Shown: positions 18,119 through 27,686, counted from the first letter of the stretch. The stretch is DNA of 64,000 nucleotides from Oceanococcus sp964629015 (GCA_964629015.1 CAZVMN010000005.1:62001-126000); one strand, 5' to 3'. Numbers and translations: made by a program. Notes: a model not told the origin generated them from the letters alone.

Positions 18119-18131
18119 GCGGGCTTATGTT
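18103..18131 (+). promoter_or_regulatory. promoter of the MFP-RND operon overlapping the operator
   Basis: TTGACA (18103-18108, perfect) is followed after 17 bp by TATGTT (18126-18131). The -35 is inside the palindrome, so bound repressor would block RNA polymerase. The first gene starts 68 bp downstream. Confidence 0.65.
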
Positions 18132-18199
18132 GCCGCTGTTCACATTGGCTGGCGGGTTGCGATCGGGCGTCCCGCATACAAAGATTTGAGGAAAGCCGC

Positions 18200-19288
18200 A
18201 TGAAACATACGAGTGCATGGCTATGCATGGCTGCTGCCATGTCGTTGGTGGGATTGGTTGGCTGTGGCGCAGATGAGCAGCCGCAACCACCAGAACAGGC
18301 CGATGCGTTGGATTCGGCGCACTATGTTCGCGTGGCCGAAGCGGAGGTGGTGGAATCTGTGGCGCCATTGCCGTTCAGCGGCACAGTGACGGCGTCCAGC
18401 GGTGCAAACTTGGCCTTTCAAACCGAAGGCCGCATTGCGCGCCGTTTGGTTGAGGTGGGTCAGAGCGTGCGTGCTGGCGAGGTTTTGTTGGAGCTCGATA
18501 ACCCACAATTGGAGCCCGCCCTGGATGCGGCCCGCGCGCGTGTTCAGGAACTCACCACACGCTTTGATCAGGCCCAGCGCGATGAACAGCGCGTCGAAGG
18601 CTTGCTCAAACAAGGTGCTGCGACCACCGAAGAGCACGAGCAAGTTCGGGCGAATGCCCGGGCTCTGGAGGCCGGTCTGGCCTTGGCCCGGGCCGAGCGA
18701 TCCCGCGCCCAGGCGCTGCTCGAAGAAAGTCGCTTGAAAGCACCGTTCGCGGGTGAAATCACTGCGCTTATGGTCGATGAAGGCCAGATCGTTGCGCCCG
18801 GCCACACCGCTCTGGCTCTGAGTGGTGAGAACCATCTGGAGCTGGAGATTGGCGTATTGGCCCGCATGTTGACCGTGCTGGAGGTCGGGCAAGAGGTCAC
18901 GTTGTCGGTGTTTGGCGAGACTTTGGAGGTGCGCGGTCAGATCTCTCGCATTGCCACGGCGAGCCTTCCGGGCGCGCTCAATCGCGTGGTCATCCGCTTG
19001 CCTGACGATGCTCGTTTGCACGCGGGTATGACCTTGGGCGTGGCGCTGCCTTCGACGCCAAATCAGACACTGCTTTCGGTGCCGCTGCGCGCCGTGGTCG
19101 ACATTGGTTTGGGTGCGCCGCGGGTGTTCCGTTTGAGTGAGGATCAGGTCAGCGCTCGCCCGGTTCGCCTGGTGCGCATCTTGGGCGAGCGGGTGTTGGT
19201 TGATGGTGATCTGGCGGCGGGTGATTTGCTGGTGATCGCCGGTTTGTCCGGCCTGCGTGATGGTCAGCGCGTCGCACGGGTGAAGTAA
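18200..19288 (+). CDS. RND efflux periplasmic adaptor (membrane-fusion) lipoprotein
   Basis: A 362-residue adaptor with signal peptide and lipobox GLVGC (Cys near residue 22). The biotinyl-lipoyl halves flank a coiled-coil hairpin: GRIARRLVEVGQSVRAGEVL at about 75-95, helical hairpin about 100-175, then LKAPFAGEITALMVDEGQIV near 178-197. Beta-barrel and membrane-proximal domains follow. It would link the inner-membrane pump to the outer-membrane channel. The next gene starts 2 bp after its stop. Confidence 0.93.
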   Translation: MKHTSAWLCMAAAMSLVGLVGCGADEQPQPPEQADALDSAHYVRVAEAEVVESVAPLPFSGTVTASSGANLAFQTEGRIARRLVEVGQSVRAGEVLLELDNPQLEPALDAARARVQELTTRFDQAQRDEQRVEGLLKQGAATTEEHEQVRANARALEAGLALARAERSRAQALLEESRLKAPFAGEITALMVDEGQIVAPGHTALALSGENHLELEIGVLARMLTVLEVGQEVTLSVFGETLEVRGQISRIATASLPGALNRVVIRLPDDARLHAGMTLGVALPSTPNQTLLSVPLRAVVDIGLGAPRVFRLSEDQVSARPVRLVRILGERVLVDGDLAAGDLLVIAGLSGLRDGQRVARVK

Positions 19289-19290
19289 TC

Positions 19291-22200
19291 ATGCGCATGC
19301 ATCAAATTCTGGCCGCGCGCCGATTGAATCTGGCTGTCACCGGCCTGTTCGTGTTGATCGGGGTGTTGGCGTACTTGACCATGCCGCGCCAGGAAGATCC
19401 GTTCTTCCCATACCGCGGCGGCGTGATCAAAACCATCTTCCCTGGTGCGGATGCCGAGCGCATCCGCAAGTTGGTTGTGGCCCATCTGGAGCGCGAAATC
19501 AGTGAGATCGCTGATCTGGATTTCGTGCGTTCGACGGTCCGCAACAATGTGGCTTTGACCACCGTGGTGATGAAGGATCACATCTACGATACCGAGACGA
19601 AGTGGAATGAAGTGCGGCGTGCGATCGACAGAGCCCGGGTGTTCTTCCCGCCCGGTGTGCAGGAGCCGGAGCTCGACGATCGGGTGATCACCACCAGTAC
19701 CGCGACTTACGCGGTGACCGGCAGTGATGATCTGCATGAGATGGCCGCAGCGGCGCGAAGCTTGCGCGATGCGTTTCTGCAGCTCGGTGATCTCGTGCGT
19801 ATCGACATCTACGGCGAGCCTGGCGAGCAGGTCAACATTGCATTGGAAGACGCGACTGCGGAGCGCTATGGGCTGAGCGCTCAAGCGCTGGCTCAGCAAC
19901 TGTCCGGACGCGTGCAGTTGCTCGGCGCAGGTTCCTTGGTGGCTGGTTCGACGCGCATGACGCTGAAGCCGGAAACAGAATTCCGCAGCATTGAAGAGCT
20001 GCGCCAAACCCCGGTGCGACTGCCATCCGGCGATGTCCTGCCGTTGGGTGCTTTGACCGAGGTTTGGATGGGGCCACAGCAGCCCTCGACGCCACGAATG
20101 TGGCACAACGGTGAGCCGGCAGTGTTGGTTGATGTGATTGCCGCCCAGAACACCATCAATGCGGTGGCTTACGGTGAGCGCATGCGTGCGCTGGTTGATC
20201 AGTTGCGGCCTCAACTGGAACCGCTGCAGGTGCAGGAAATGTTTTATCAGCCGGGGCGTGTGAAAGACCGCCTGGACGGTTTGTCGCAGTCTCTGCTGCT
20301 TGCCGTGGGCATCATTTTGCTTGTGCTGGTGTTGTCGATGGGCGTGCGTCTGGCTTTGCTGGTGGCGGTGATTCTTCCCGCCGTGGCCGCGATGAGTCTG
20401 GCTTTCTATGCCTTGGGCGGCGGTGTGCTGCACCAAATGGCCGTGGTCGGATTGATCGTGGCCTTGGGCATTCTGGTCGACAACGCCATCGTGATGATTG
20501 AAGAGGTGCAATACCAACTCAATCAGGGCTATCCGCCCGTTGATGCGGCACTCAATGCCGTCCATCAGTTGGCCAAACCGCTGTTGGCTGCGACCGGCAC
20601 CACCATTGCCGCATTCATTCCGTTGGCCGTGTCGAAAAGTGGCGTTGGCGATTTCACCCGCGCGGTGCCGATCATGATCATGATCTCACTGGTCGCGAGC
20701 TACTTTTTCGCCACTGTGGTCACGCCAATGTTGGGCGAGACCTTTCTCAAACCGCAGGGCAAAGCCGGTGAGGTCGAAGCGGGTTGGCCGGAGAAGCTCG
20801 GCCGCCTGGCCGGATCACTCGGCAGCCAGCATGCCGGGCAGGTCTTGGTGGTCGCCGGCATCGGTTGTGCGGTGCTGATGGCCTGGGGCCTGAGCAATCT
20901 GGAGTCGGAGTTCTTCCCCCAGGCTGATCGTGATCAGGTGCTGGTCGATATCGCTTTGTCCGAAGGCACCACCCTGGCCGAAACCGAGCGTGTCGCGCGC
21001 GTGGTCGAGCGCGCTCTGCGCAGCTATGACGATGTGCTCGAAGTGCACGGTTTTCTGGGGCATTCCGGGCCGCGGTTCTACTACAACCTGTTGCGTCGTC
21101 CGGACCAACCGAACCGTGCTCGTTTGGTTGTGCGTTCCACCGGCATTGACGGCAATATGCGCATCATTGCGGCCATACGCGAGTTCTCCCATCGTGCGCT
21201 ACCCGAAGCCGACGTGATCGCCAAGATTCTGGCTCAAGGCCCGCCCATCGATTCCCCCATTGAGGTTCGCGTCTACAACGAAGATCCGGTGCATCTGGCC
21301 CAAGCCACCGACATGATTCTGCAAGCCGTGCAGAACACCGCCGGGGCGATCGATGCGACGCACAATCTGGGTTTGGGTGCGCCTGAAATGCAGTTTGAGA
21401 TCGACGACGCCCACGCCATGAGCTACGGCCTGAGTCGGGCTGATGTGGCTCAGGCGTTGCTCAGTCGCAGTCAGGGCATCCGCATCGGTAGCTATCGGGC
21501 GACCCACGAGCCCGCGCCGATCTTGGTCCGCTCCTTGGCCGGGGAGAACACCAGTCCGGCCGATCTGGAGGGCGTGATGGTGTTCAACGCGCAGGGCCAG
21601 GGTGTTCCGCTGGGCGCGTTGGCCAAGCCGAGTCTGAGCTGGCAGCCCGGCGCAATCTATACCGAGAACCAGCGGCGAAATGCGCTGGTCTCGGCAGAGC
21701 TGGATTTCGGCTATGTGTTCAGTCAGGTTCTGCATGCCGTGCAACCGCGTCTGGCGGCACTCGACCTGCCCGAAGGCACCAGCTACGAGTTTGCCGGTGA
21801 GGCGGAAGCGTCCGGCGATGCCAACTCGGCTATTGCCGGCGTTGCTCCACTGGGGTTGGCCATGTTGCTGTTCTTCTTGCTCTGGCAGTTCAATTCATTC
21901 CGTCGCCTGCTCATCGTGATGACGTCGGTGCCGTTGGCCTTTGTTGGGGTGATCGCAGGCTTGGCGCTGCTGGGTATTCCGTTCGGCTTTCAACCGTTGC
22001 TGGGTTGCATCGCCTTGATCGGTATCGTGGTCAACAATGCCATCGTGATGATTGATGTGCTGGATCAGAATCTCGCAGCGGGCAAGCCGTTTGCCCGTGC
22101 GATGACCGAAGCGGTCGAGCGTCGGACCCGACCGATTCTGCTCACCACAGCCACCACGGTCGCAGGTCTGCTGCCCTTGGCCTTGTCCAACTCGACCATG

Positions 22201-23616
22201 TGGCCGCCTATGGCGTGGCCCATCATCACCGGTCTTCTGACCTCCACCGCGCTGACGCTGTTCGTGGTGCCGGCGCTATGCCGTTTGATGCTGGCCTGGC
22301 GCGGCGGTGAAGTGACCCCAACGGTCGCGGCACTATTGGCGGGCGCGGTTGTTAGTCTGGCCGCGGTGCAGCCCGGCAACGCCTACGCTCAGGAGTCTGA
22401 GTTGGCCTCTTTGATGCGTCAAGCCCAATCGCTGCCTGTGGTGCAGGCCCAGGAGCACGCGGCGCGTGCCGCGCAAGCATTGGTCTCATTGGAGCGGCGT
22501 GCGGCCTGGGCGCCGACTTTGGAACTCTCGTACTCTGGTGTGCATCGCGACACCATCTCGGAGATCCAGACCGGCAACGGTGCCTTGCGCATGGGTGAGC
22601 ATTTCAGTCAGCGACAGGCGCTGACGGTGAGACAGCCTTTGTTTCAGCCGTCGCGCAGCTTGTACCAAGTGCCGGCTGCGAAAAATGATGCCGAAGCTCA
22701 ACGGTTGCTTGCGAAACGTGCTGCCGACAGCGCGGCCTTGGGAGCGGCACACTTGTATCTGGCGCAGCTGAAGCTGGGCGCCAGCGCGCGAGCTTACCAG
22801 GCGCTGTATGCGAGTTACGCCGCGCGCTTGAACTATGTGCAGTCTCTTGTGGATCAAGGGCGCGCTCTGAATGCCGATGCGCTGGATGTGCGTTTGGCGC
22901 GTGATGAGGTTGCTCAACGGCAAGCCGAGCTTCGCCATCAGCGCGCCATGGTGGCGGAAGAGTTGGCCAGCATTGGCAGCGGGGCGGCGGAGGATTGGCT
23001 GGATCTGAGCGAACCGGCCATGGTTGTTGCCACGCCGGCACAAGACCAGGCGCTTGCGCAGGCCGAGCAAAACCGTCCTGAACTGCAAGCGCTGGCGCAG
23101 CGTGTTGAGGGTTTGCAGTTGCGTGCCCGTGGGGTCAAAGCGGAAGGCTGGCCGAGCATCGGTGCTGAGTTCAGTGCGCTGCGCACGGACGGTGATCCCA
23201 TCGAACCGGAGCGCGATCTGCGCGCCGCCGTACAAGTGCAATGGCACGTTTTCAGCGGTGGCACGCGCTCAGCCCGGCACGCCGCACTCACAGCGCAGGC
23301 TGCGGAACTCGAATCTCAGCTGGCGGAGCAACGTCGGCAAATGCGTTTGGAGATCGAGCGGGCCTATCAGGATCTGAGCTTGGCGCAGGAGCGTCAGCGT
23401 CTTGCCCAAGCCGCTGAGGAGTCGGCCAAGCAACGCCTCGCCGTGCGCAACAATCGCTTTGAGGCCGGTCGCGAAAGGATCGAAGATGTGCTCGCCGCAG
23501 AGGCGGTTTTGCAGCAGCAAATCACCCGGGTGGTTGCGGCTCGCTGGGATGTGCTGAAGGCAAAGCTGGATGTGCGACATGCGCTGGGGCTGCTATCAGA
23601 CAACCCCACAGAATGA
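19291..23616 (+). CDS. RND efflux permease fused to TolC-like outer-membrane factor
   Basis: One frame of 1441 codons. Residues 1 to about 1005 form a complete RND permease: TM1 near 12-30, porter loops, TM2-6 at about 330-475 with LGILVDNAIVMIEE in TM4 (Asp397; the second Asp of AcrB is Asn398), a second periplasmic loop, and TM8-12 ending in LFVVPALCRLMLAW. Without a stop, residues 1008-1441 form a complete OMF: a signal-peptide-like segment (hydrophobic 1011-1024, possible cleavage after AYA at 1031-1033), then two helical-hairpin repeats with the end motif KLDVRHALGLL. OMFs are normally separate proteins of about 430 residues, which is what this tail measures. Internal initiation at GTG 22312 or signal-peptidase cleavage could release the OMF. 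The substrate is unknown. Confidence 0.9.
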   Translation: MRMHQILAARRLNLAVTGLFVLIGVLAYLTMPRQEDPFFPYRGGVIKTIFPGADAERIRKLVVAHLEREISEIADLDFVRSTVRNNVALTTVVMKDHIYDTETKWNEVRRAIDRARVFFPPGVQEPELDDRVITTSTATYAVTGSDDLHEMAAAARSLRDAFLQLGDLVRIDIYGEPGEQVNIALEDATAERYGLSAQALAQQLSGRVQLLGAGSLVAGSTRMTLKPETEFRSIEELRQTPVRLPSGDVLPLGALTEVWMGPQQPSTPRMWHNGEPAVLVDVIAAQNTINAVAYGERMRALVDQLRPQLEPLQVQEMFYQPGRVKDRLDGLSQSLLLAVGIILLVLVLSMGVRLALLVAVILPAVAAMSLAFYALGGGVLHQMAVVGLIVALGILVDNAIVMIEEVQYQLNQGYPPVDAALNAVHQLAKPLLAATGTTIAAFIPLAVSKSGVGDFTRAVPIMIMISLVASYFFATVVTPMLGETFLKPQGKAGEVEAGWPEKLGRLAGSLGSQHAGQVLVVAGIGCAVLMAWGLSNLESEFFPQADRDQVLVDIALSEGTTLAETERVARVVERALRSYDDVLEVHGFLGHSGPRFYYNLLRRPDQPNRARLVVRSTGIDGNMRIIAAIREFSHRALPEADVIAKILAQGPPIDSPIEVRVYNEDPVHLAQATDMILQAVQNTAGAIDATHNLGLGAPEMQFEIDDAHAMSYGLSRADVAQALLSRSQGIRIGSYRATHEPAPILVRSLAGENTSPADLEGVMVFNAQGQGVPLGALAKPSLSWQPGAIYTENQRRNALVSAELDFGYVFSQVLHAVQPRLAALDLPEGTSYEFAGEAEASGDANSAIAGVAPLGLAMLLFFLLWQFNSFRRLLIVMTSVPLAFVGVIAGLALLGIPFGFQPLLGCIALIGIVVNNAIVMIDVLDQNLAAGKPFARAMTEAVERRTRPILLTTATTVAGLLPLALSNSTMWPPMAWPIITGLLTSTALTLFVVPALCRLMLAWRGGEVTPTVAALLAGAVVSLAAVQPGNAYAQESELASLMRQAQSLPVVQAQEHAARAAQALVSLERRAAWAPTLELSYSGVHRDTISEIQTGNGALRMGEHFSQRQALTVRQPLFQPSRSLYQVPAAKNDAEAQRLLAKRAADSAALGAAHLYLAQLKLGASARAYQALYASYAARLNYVQSLVDQGRALNADALDVRLARDEVAQRQAELRHQRAMVAEELASIGSGAAEDWLDLSEPAMVVATPAQDQALAQAEQNRPELQALAQRVEGLQLRARGVKAEGWPSIGAEFSALRTDGDPIEPERDLRAAVQVQWHVFSGGTRSARHAALTAQAAELESQLAEQRRQMRLEIERAYQDLSLAQERQRLAQAAEESAKQRLAVRNNRFEAGRERIEDVLAAEAVLQQQITRVVAARWDVLKAKLDVRHALGLLSDNPTE

Positions 23617-23619
23617 TGC

Positions 23620-24531
23620 TCAAAAGCCGAGAGCGTGGGTCATGGCCGCGATGCTGGCGGGGGTGGGCACGCCCACGTCGAAGTGCCCTGCGCCGGGCAG
23701 TTCGATAACGTTCACATCATCCCCGGCTTGGCGGGCGTGTTGGGCGTAAGCGCTGACCGAGTCCGGGGCGACGATGCCGTCCAGACTGCCGCTGATCAAA
23801 CTTTGCTTGACGCCCAGTGGCACACGCTGGGCCGGCGAGCTATGTAGAAAACGCTGTGGGTGTTGCTCGGGCGAACCACCGAGCAGCGCGTCGACACTGG
23901 CATGGCAACTGTTGGCGGGACCGATACGGTACGTCTGCAAATCGGTGATCGCGGCCAATCCAATGACCTGTGACACCGCGAGTGCACCGCCACGATAGAG
24001 TTCGGAGTCGGTCGGCAGCGCCTGGCGCGATGCACTCCACAGGGCGAGCTGACCTCCCGCCGAATGGCCGATCACGGTGACTGTGCTGAGGTCGAGTTTC
24101 TCGGCTTCTGCGATGCCTTGCAGAAAATCAAGTGCGTCGGCCACGTCCAGCAGGGTTCCCGGCCAGCCGCCACCACTGTCGCCAAGACGACGGTATTCGA
24201 TGTTCCAGGTGGCGTAGCCGCGTTCGCTCAGCCACTGCGCCCAGTGCTCGAAGTACTTGAAGTCGAATGCATTGAGCCAGCACCCGCCATGAATCAACAC
24301 GATAACTGGGGCGGGTTTTGCGGTTCCCGGATGACGCAGCACGCCAAACTGCTCGGCTGCGGGACCATAAGCCAGCGTTTTTCCGCCGGGAACTGGCGGT
24401 AGCGCCAGCACCTCAGACCAGCTCAATGGCGTCGCTGTTTCCGGTATGGCTGGGGCTTGTGGTGGCATGGGTTGAATCCAAGCGCAGGCGCTGATGGCGA
24501 GCGTACCCAGCAGTGTTGCAATCGCGCGCAT
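23620..24531 (-). CDS. exported alpha/beta hydrolase, kynurenine-formamidase-like
   Basis: A 303-residue alpha/beta hydrolase of the BD-FAE/arylformamidase type: oxyanion motif HGGCW, nucleophile elbow GHSAGG with Ser157, and a His in GAGHFD near the end as the third triad member. The N-terminus is a signal peptide with lipobox AISAC, so it is predicted to be a lipoprotein. Its ATG overlaps the kynureninase stop (TGATG). HGG-W hydrolases beside kynU are often N-formylkynurenine formamidases, but those are cytosolic; a lipid-anchored version would act in the periplasm. A general carboxylesterase remains possible. It converges on the RND gene with only 3 bp between stops. Confidence 0.8.
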   Translation of the reverse strand: MRAIATLLGTLAISACAWIQPMPPQAPAIPETATPLSWSEVLALPPVPGGKTLAYGPAAEQFGVLRHPGTAKPAPVIVLIHGGCWLNAFDFKYFEHWAQWLSERGYATWNIEYRRLGDSGGGWPGTLLDVADALDFLQGIAEAEKLDLSTVTVIGHSAGGQLALWSASRQALPTDSELYRGGALAVSQVIGLAAITDLQTYRIGPANSCHASVDALLGGSPEQHPQRFLHSSPAQRVPLGVKQSLISGSLDGIVAPDSVSAYAQHARQAGDDVNVIELPGAGHFDVGVPTPASIAAMTHALGF

Positions 24532-25748
24532 CAGGTCACCTTGTGATGGCTGGGGAATGTCACATCACGCCAACTGGATGTGCGCATGATGCTATGCAGT
24601 GCCGTGACGGCGTGATCGATATCGTGGAAGCGGGTGTACAGCGGTGTCAGGCCAAAGCGCAAAACGCCGGGGCGGCGAAAATCGGCAATCACATTGTGCT
24701 GCGCTGCCAAAGCCTGACAAATGGCTTGCGCCTGAGGGTGCTGCAGGCTCAGCTGGCTGCCGCGTTGATCCGCCTCGCATGGCGTCAACAACGCCAATTC
24801 TGAGAGCAAATCCCGTTCGCGCAGCGCGGCGACAAAGTGCTCAAACAAGGCGCAGGATTTCCCCCACAGCGTGTTTATGTTGGTCTGCTCAAAAATCTCC
24901 AGACTGGCCTTGAGGGCAGCCATCGCGACGATGGGAGGCGTACCCACCTGAAGCCGCCGTATGCCGTCAGACGCGGTGTACTCGGGAGAAAACGCGAACG
25001 GATGCTGATGACCAAGCCAGCCCTGCAGCAAAGGGTTCAGCTCACGCTGGCAAGCCTTCGCAACATAGGCGAAAGCGGGTGCGCCAGGACCGCCGTTGAG
25101 GAATTTGTAGGTACAGCCGACCGCGTATTCCACGCCCCACAGGTCGAGGGCGAGCGGAATCGCGCCGGCAGAGTGGGCCAGATCCCACACAATCGGGGTG
25201 GCGTGCTGTGTGGCAATGTTCTGTAGCTGTTGCAGCGGTAGCCGTTCGCCGCTGCGGTAGTTGACGTGGCCAAGCAGGGCGGCAGCGATGTCGTCCCGAT
25301 CAAGGGTTTGGGCGAGCTCGTGAGCGTCGCAATAGAGCAATTGCAGGTCGCCGCGAATCTGCTGCAAGCCTTGGGCGATGTAGTTGTCGGTGGGGAAGGC
25401 GTCGCGTTCCAGCACGATCACGTGGCGCTTCGGATGGCGCTCAAGCGCAGCATGCAGCAACTTGAATATGTTGATTGAGGTGGAGTCGCAGATCAGGGTT
25501 TGGCCGTGCGCTGCGCCGAGCACCTGAGCCAGCGCATCGCCCAGGGATTCCGGCCAGTCAATCCAGCCGGCGGTATTCCAGGCGCTGACCAGTGACTGTC
25601 CCCATTGCGCCTGAACCGTGTGCTGAATCTGCAGTGCCGCTTGTTTCGGAAGCGCGCCCAGAGAATTCCCATTGAGGTAACACACGCCATCCGGCAACAC
25701 GAAGGCGTCGCGCAGTGGGGCCAGTGGGTCGCTTTGATCGTGGCTCAT
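24531..25748 (-). CDS. kynU: kynureninase
   Basis: A PLP enzyme of 405 residues that cleaves kynurenine to anthranilate and alanine (or 3-hydroxykynurenine to 3-hydroxyanthranilate). Diagnostic blocks are YLNGNSLG at the N-terminus, DSTSINIFKLLHAAL, VWDLAHSAGAIP and the cofactor lysine Lys215 in CTYKFLNGGPG. A GAGG ribosome-binding site lies 8 bp before the ATG. It follows the ABC permease by 34 bp and overlaps the hydrolase gene. kynA (tryptophan 2,3-dioxygenase) is not in the window, so the substrate may be imported or made elsewhere. Confidence 0.95.
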   Translation of the reverse strand: MSHDQSDPLAPLRDAFVLPDGVCYLNGNSLGALPKQAALQIQHTVQAQWGQSLVSAWNTAGWIDWPESLGDALAQVLGAAHGQTLICDSTSINIFKLLHAALERHPKRHVIVLERDAFPTDNYIAQGLQQIRGDLQLLYCDAHELAQTLDRDDIAAALLGHVNYRSGERLPLQQLQNIATQHATPIVWDLAHSAGAIPLALDLWGVEYAVGCTYKFLNGGPGAPAFAYVAKACQRELNPLLQGWLGHQHPFAFSPEYTASDGIRRLQVGTPPIVAMAALKASLEIFEQTNINTLWGKSCALFEHFVAALRERDLLSELALLTPCEADQRGSQLSLQHPQAQAICQALAAQHNVIADFRRPGVLRFGLTPLYTRFHDIDHAVTALHSIMRTSSWRDVTFPSHHKVT

Positions 25749-25782
25749 GCGATGACCTCGGGCGGGGTGGAGGGGGTCTCAA

Positions 25783-26634
25783 TCATCGGCGGCTGTCGCT
25801 GCGTTTTAGCCAGCGCCAAACAAACCACGCTTGCGGGAGCAGGATCAGCAGGGTGATGCCGAGCATCGCGCTGGATAGGGTGGCGGCGTAACCAAAACGC
25901 AGATACTCGAAGCTGTTTTCGTAAACATACTGCGGCAGCATAGTGCTCATGAACTGCGGGCCACCTTTGGTCACGATTTGTGCCGGGATGAAACTGGTTT
26001 GGAAGGTCATGGCGAAATCACGCGCGGCAAGCAGCACGATGATCGGAGCCATCACCGGCAGGCTGATCAAGCGGAATTGACCGAATCGACTGACCCCTTC
26101 GATTGAGGCCAATTCATACCACTGCTTGGGTATCTGACGCCGTGCGACGACCAGAATCAGCAACATTTCGCCAGCCAGTAAACCCAGGATCAGGACCAGA
26201 GAACTCCTTGCGCCGTCCACCGTCAGCAACCAATCCGCACCGTTGACCCGCCACGCATCCAGTACGCTGGCGACCGGACCGAAGTGAGGGTTGAGCAGCC
26301 ACAGCCAGGCCGTGGCCCAGGCCAGTGCAGGCACAACAACCGGCAACAGACCGATCAACAGCGCGGCGCGGCTGGCCGGTCCAGGGCGCTGCAGCAGCAA
26401 GGAAAAACCCAGCGCGAGTGCAAGGCGCAGAGGAATGCTCAAGGCCGCAATCAACAGTGAATTGCGCAGGGTTTGTACAAACATTGCATCGTCGAGCATG
26501 CGCCGATAGGCATCCCAGCCCAGCCATTGCGGTGCGCTGAGGCCATCGTAGGCGAACAGGCTCAGACCCAAGGTCATCAGCAGCGGCACGAAAACCAGTA
26601 CCGCGAGTGCCAGCACGATGGGGATCAGATTCAC
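25783..26634 (-). CDS. ABC importer permease, MalF/UgpA type
   Basis: A 283-residue inner-membrane permease with six hydrophobic helices and the EAA loop (YELASIEGVSRFGQFRLISLP) that docks on the ATPase. It resembles CUT1 carbohydrate importer permeases. The open frame extends to 26778 but that extension is arginine-rich antisense-like sequence inside the ATPase gene; GTG 26634 overlaps the ATPase stop (GTGA) and begins just before the first helix, so it is chosen. Confidence 0.85.
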   Translation of the reverse strand: MNLIPIVLALAVLVFVPLLMTLGLSLFAYDGLSAPQWLGWDAYRRMLDDAMFVQTLRNSLLIAALSIPLRLALALGFSLLLQRPGPASRAALLIGLLPVVVPALAWATAWLWLLNPHFGPVASVLDAWRVNGADWLLTVDGARSSLVLILGLLAGEMLLILVVARRQIPKQWYELASIEGVSRFGQFRLISLPVMAPIIVLLAARDFAMTFQTSFIPAQIVTKGGPQFMSTMLPQYVYENSFEYLRFGYAATLSSAMLGITLLILLPQAWFVWRWLKRSDSRR

Positions 26635-27686
26635 GCGATGACGCGTTGCCCATCGGCAACGTTGAAGTACAAGGCGTGCTCGAAGGCGGGTAGAACGCGT
26701 AACACCTCGGGCACGGCGTCGCTGCTGGCCGGTTGCGAGGCGACCAGATCGAGGCCGTCGGCGGTGGTCAGATGCCAAAGCTCGCGTTCACCCAGTAGCT
26801 CGCGGCGTTTGAGTTCAACCGGCCAGGCGTTGTCATCGTCGCTGAGTTTGAGGTGTTCCGGGCGAATGCCCATGTGCAAAGTGGAGGCCTGCGCGGATGG
26901 CGCTGGCACGCTGCGATCAGTCCAGAACCATTGTGAGCCGTTGGCCTGCAAGGGGATCAGATTGATGCCGGGGCTGCCGATAAAACGCGCGACGGCGGCA
27001 TTTTGCGGCTGTGCATAAATGTCGCGCGGTGTTGAAACCTGCAGCAGCTTGCCGCCCTCAAGAATACCGATGCGATCACCCAGGGCCATGGCTTCCTGCT
27101 GATCATGGGTGACGTGCACCATGGTGGTTTGCGACAGTTCGTGCACGCGCAGCAACTCCGCGCGCAGACGCGCCCGCAAGGGGGCATCGAGCTGTGACAG
27201 TGGTTCATCCAGCAAGACCACGCCGCCCTCACGCAGCAGGGCGCGACCCAGTGCAACGCGTTGTTGCTCTCCGCCCGACAACTCTCGCGGACTGCGGCGA
27301 AGAAGCGGTGTGATCTCCAGCCACTGGGCGACATCCTGCGCCCGCCGATCCGCTTCGCCCGCCGCTGTGCCGCGGGCGCGTAAACCGAAGGTCAGGTTGT
27401 CCAGCACGTTGCGGTGCGGCAGCAATGCCGGCTGCTGAAAAACCATGCCCACCGCGCGCTTGCCGGGTGGTAGGTGATGAACCGGGCGATCGCCAATCCA
27501 GATTTCGCCCGCACGGATCGGAACCAGCCCGGCAATGGCACGCAGCAGGGTGGATTTGCCGCTGCCCGAAGGGCCGGCCAAAACCAGTCGCTCACCCGCG
27601 GCAACCTCCAGGTTGAAATTTTCCAGGATGGTTGTCGGGCCCAAGCTGACCGTCACGTTGCGCAGGCTGAGGGATGTCGCGCTCAT
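26631..27686 (-). CDS. ABC importer ATPase, MalK/UgpC type
   Basis: A 351-residue ATPase with Walker A GPSGSGKST (about residues 39-47), Q-loop (VFQQPALLPHRNV), signature LSGGEQQR, Walker B VVLLDEPLSQLD and switch His in HVTHDQQEA. The C-terminal third (about 240-351) is a TOBE/MalK-type regulatory domain with GIRPEHLKLSD. It overlaps the gene before and after by 4 bp, so the importer subunits are translationally coupled. Confidence 0.92.
   Translation of the reverse strand: MSATSLSLRNVTVSLGPTTILENFNLEVAAGERLVLAGPSGSGKSTLLRAIAGLVPIRAGEIWIGDRPVHHLPPGKRAVGMVFQQPALLPHRNVLDNLTFGLRARGTAAGEADRRAQDVAQWLEITPLLRRSPRELSGGEQQRVALGRALLREGGVVLLDEPLSQLDAPLRARLRAELLRVHELSQTTMVHVTHDQQEAMALGDRIGILEGGKLLQVSTPRDIYAQPQNAAVARFIGSPGINLIPLQANGSQWFWTDRSVPAPSAQASTLHMGIRPEHLKLSDDDNAWPVELKRRELLGERELWHLTTADGLDLVASQPASSDAVPEVLRVLPAFEHALYFNVADGQRVIA

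Noticed and set aside
19264..20565. 433-residue minus-strand frame
   Set aside because: Antisense of the RND part of the fusion; low-complexity His/Gln composition.
22290..22330. RND-OMF junction as a sequencing error
   Set aside because: Frame and codon character stay intact on both sides with no homopolymer at the join. It cannot be excluded without reads, so it is kept as the main test of the fusion finding.
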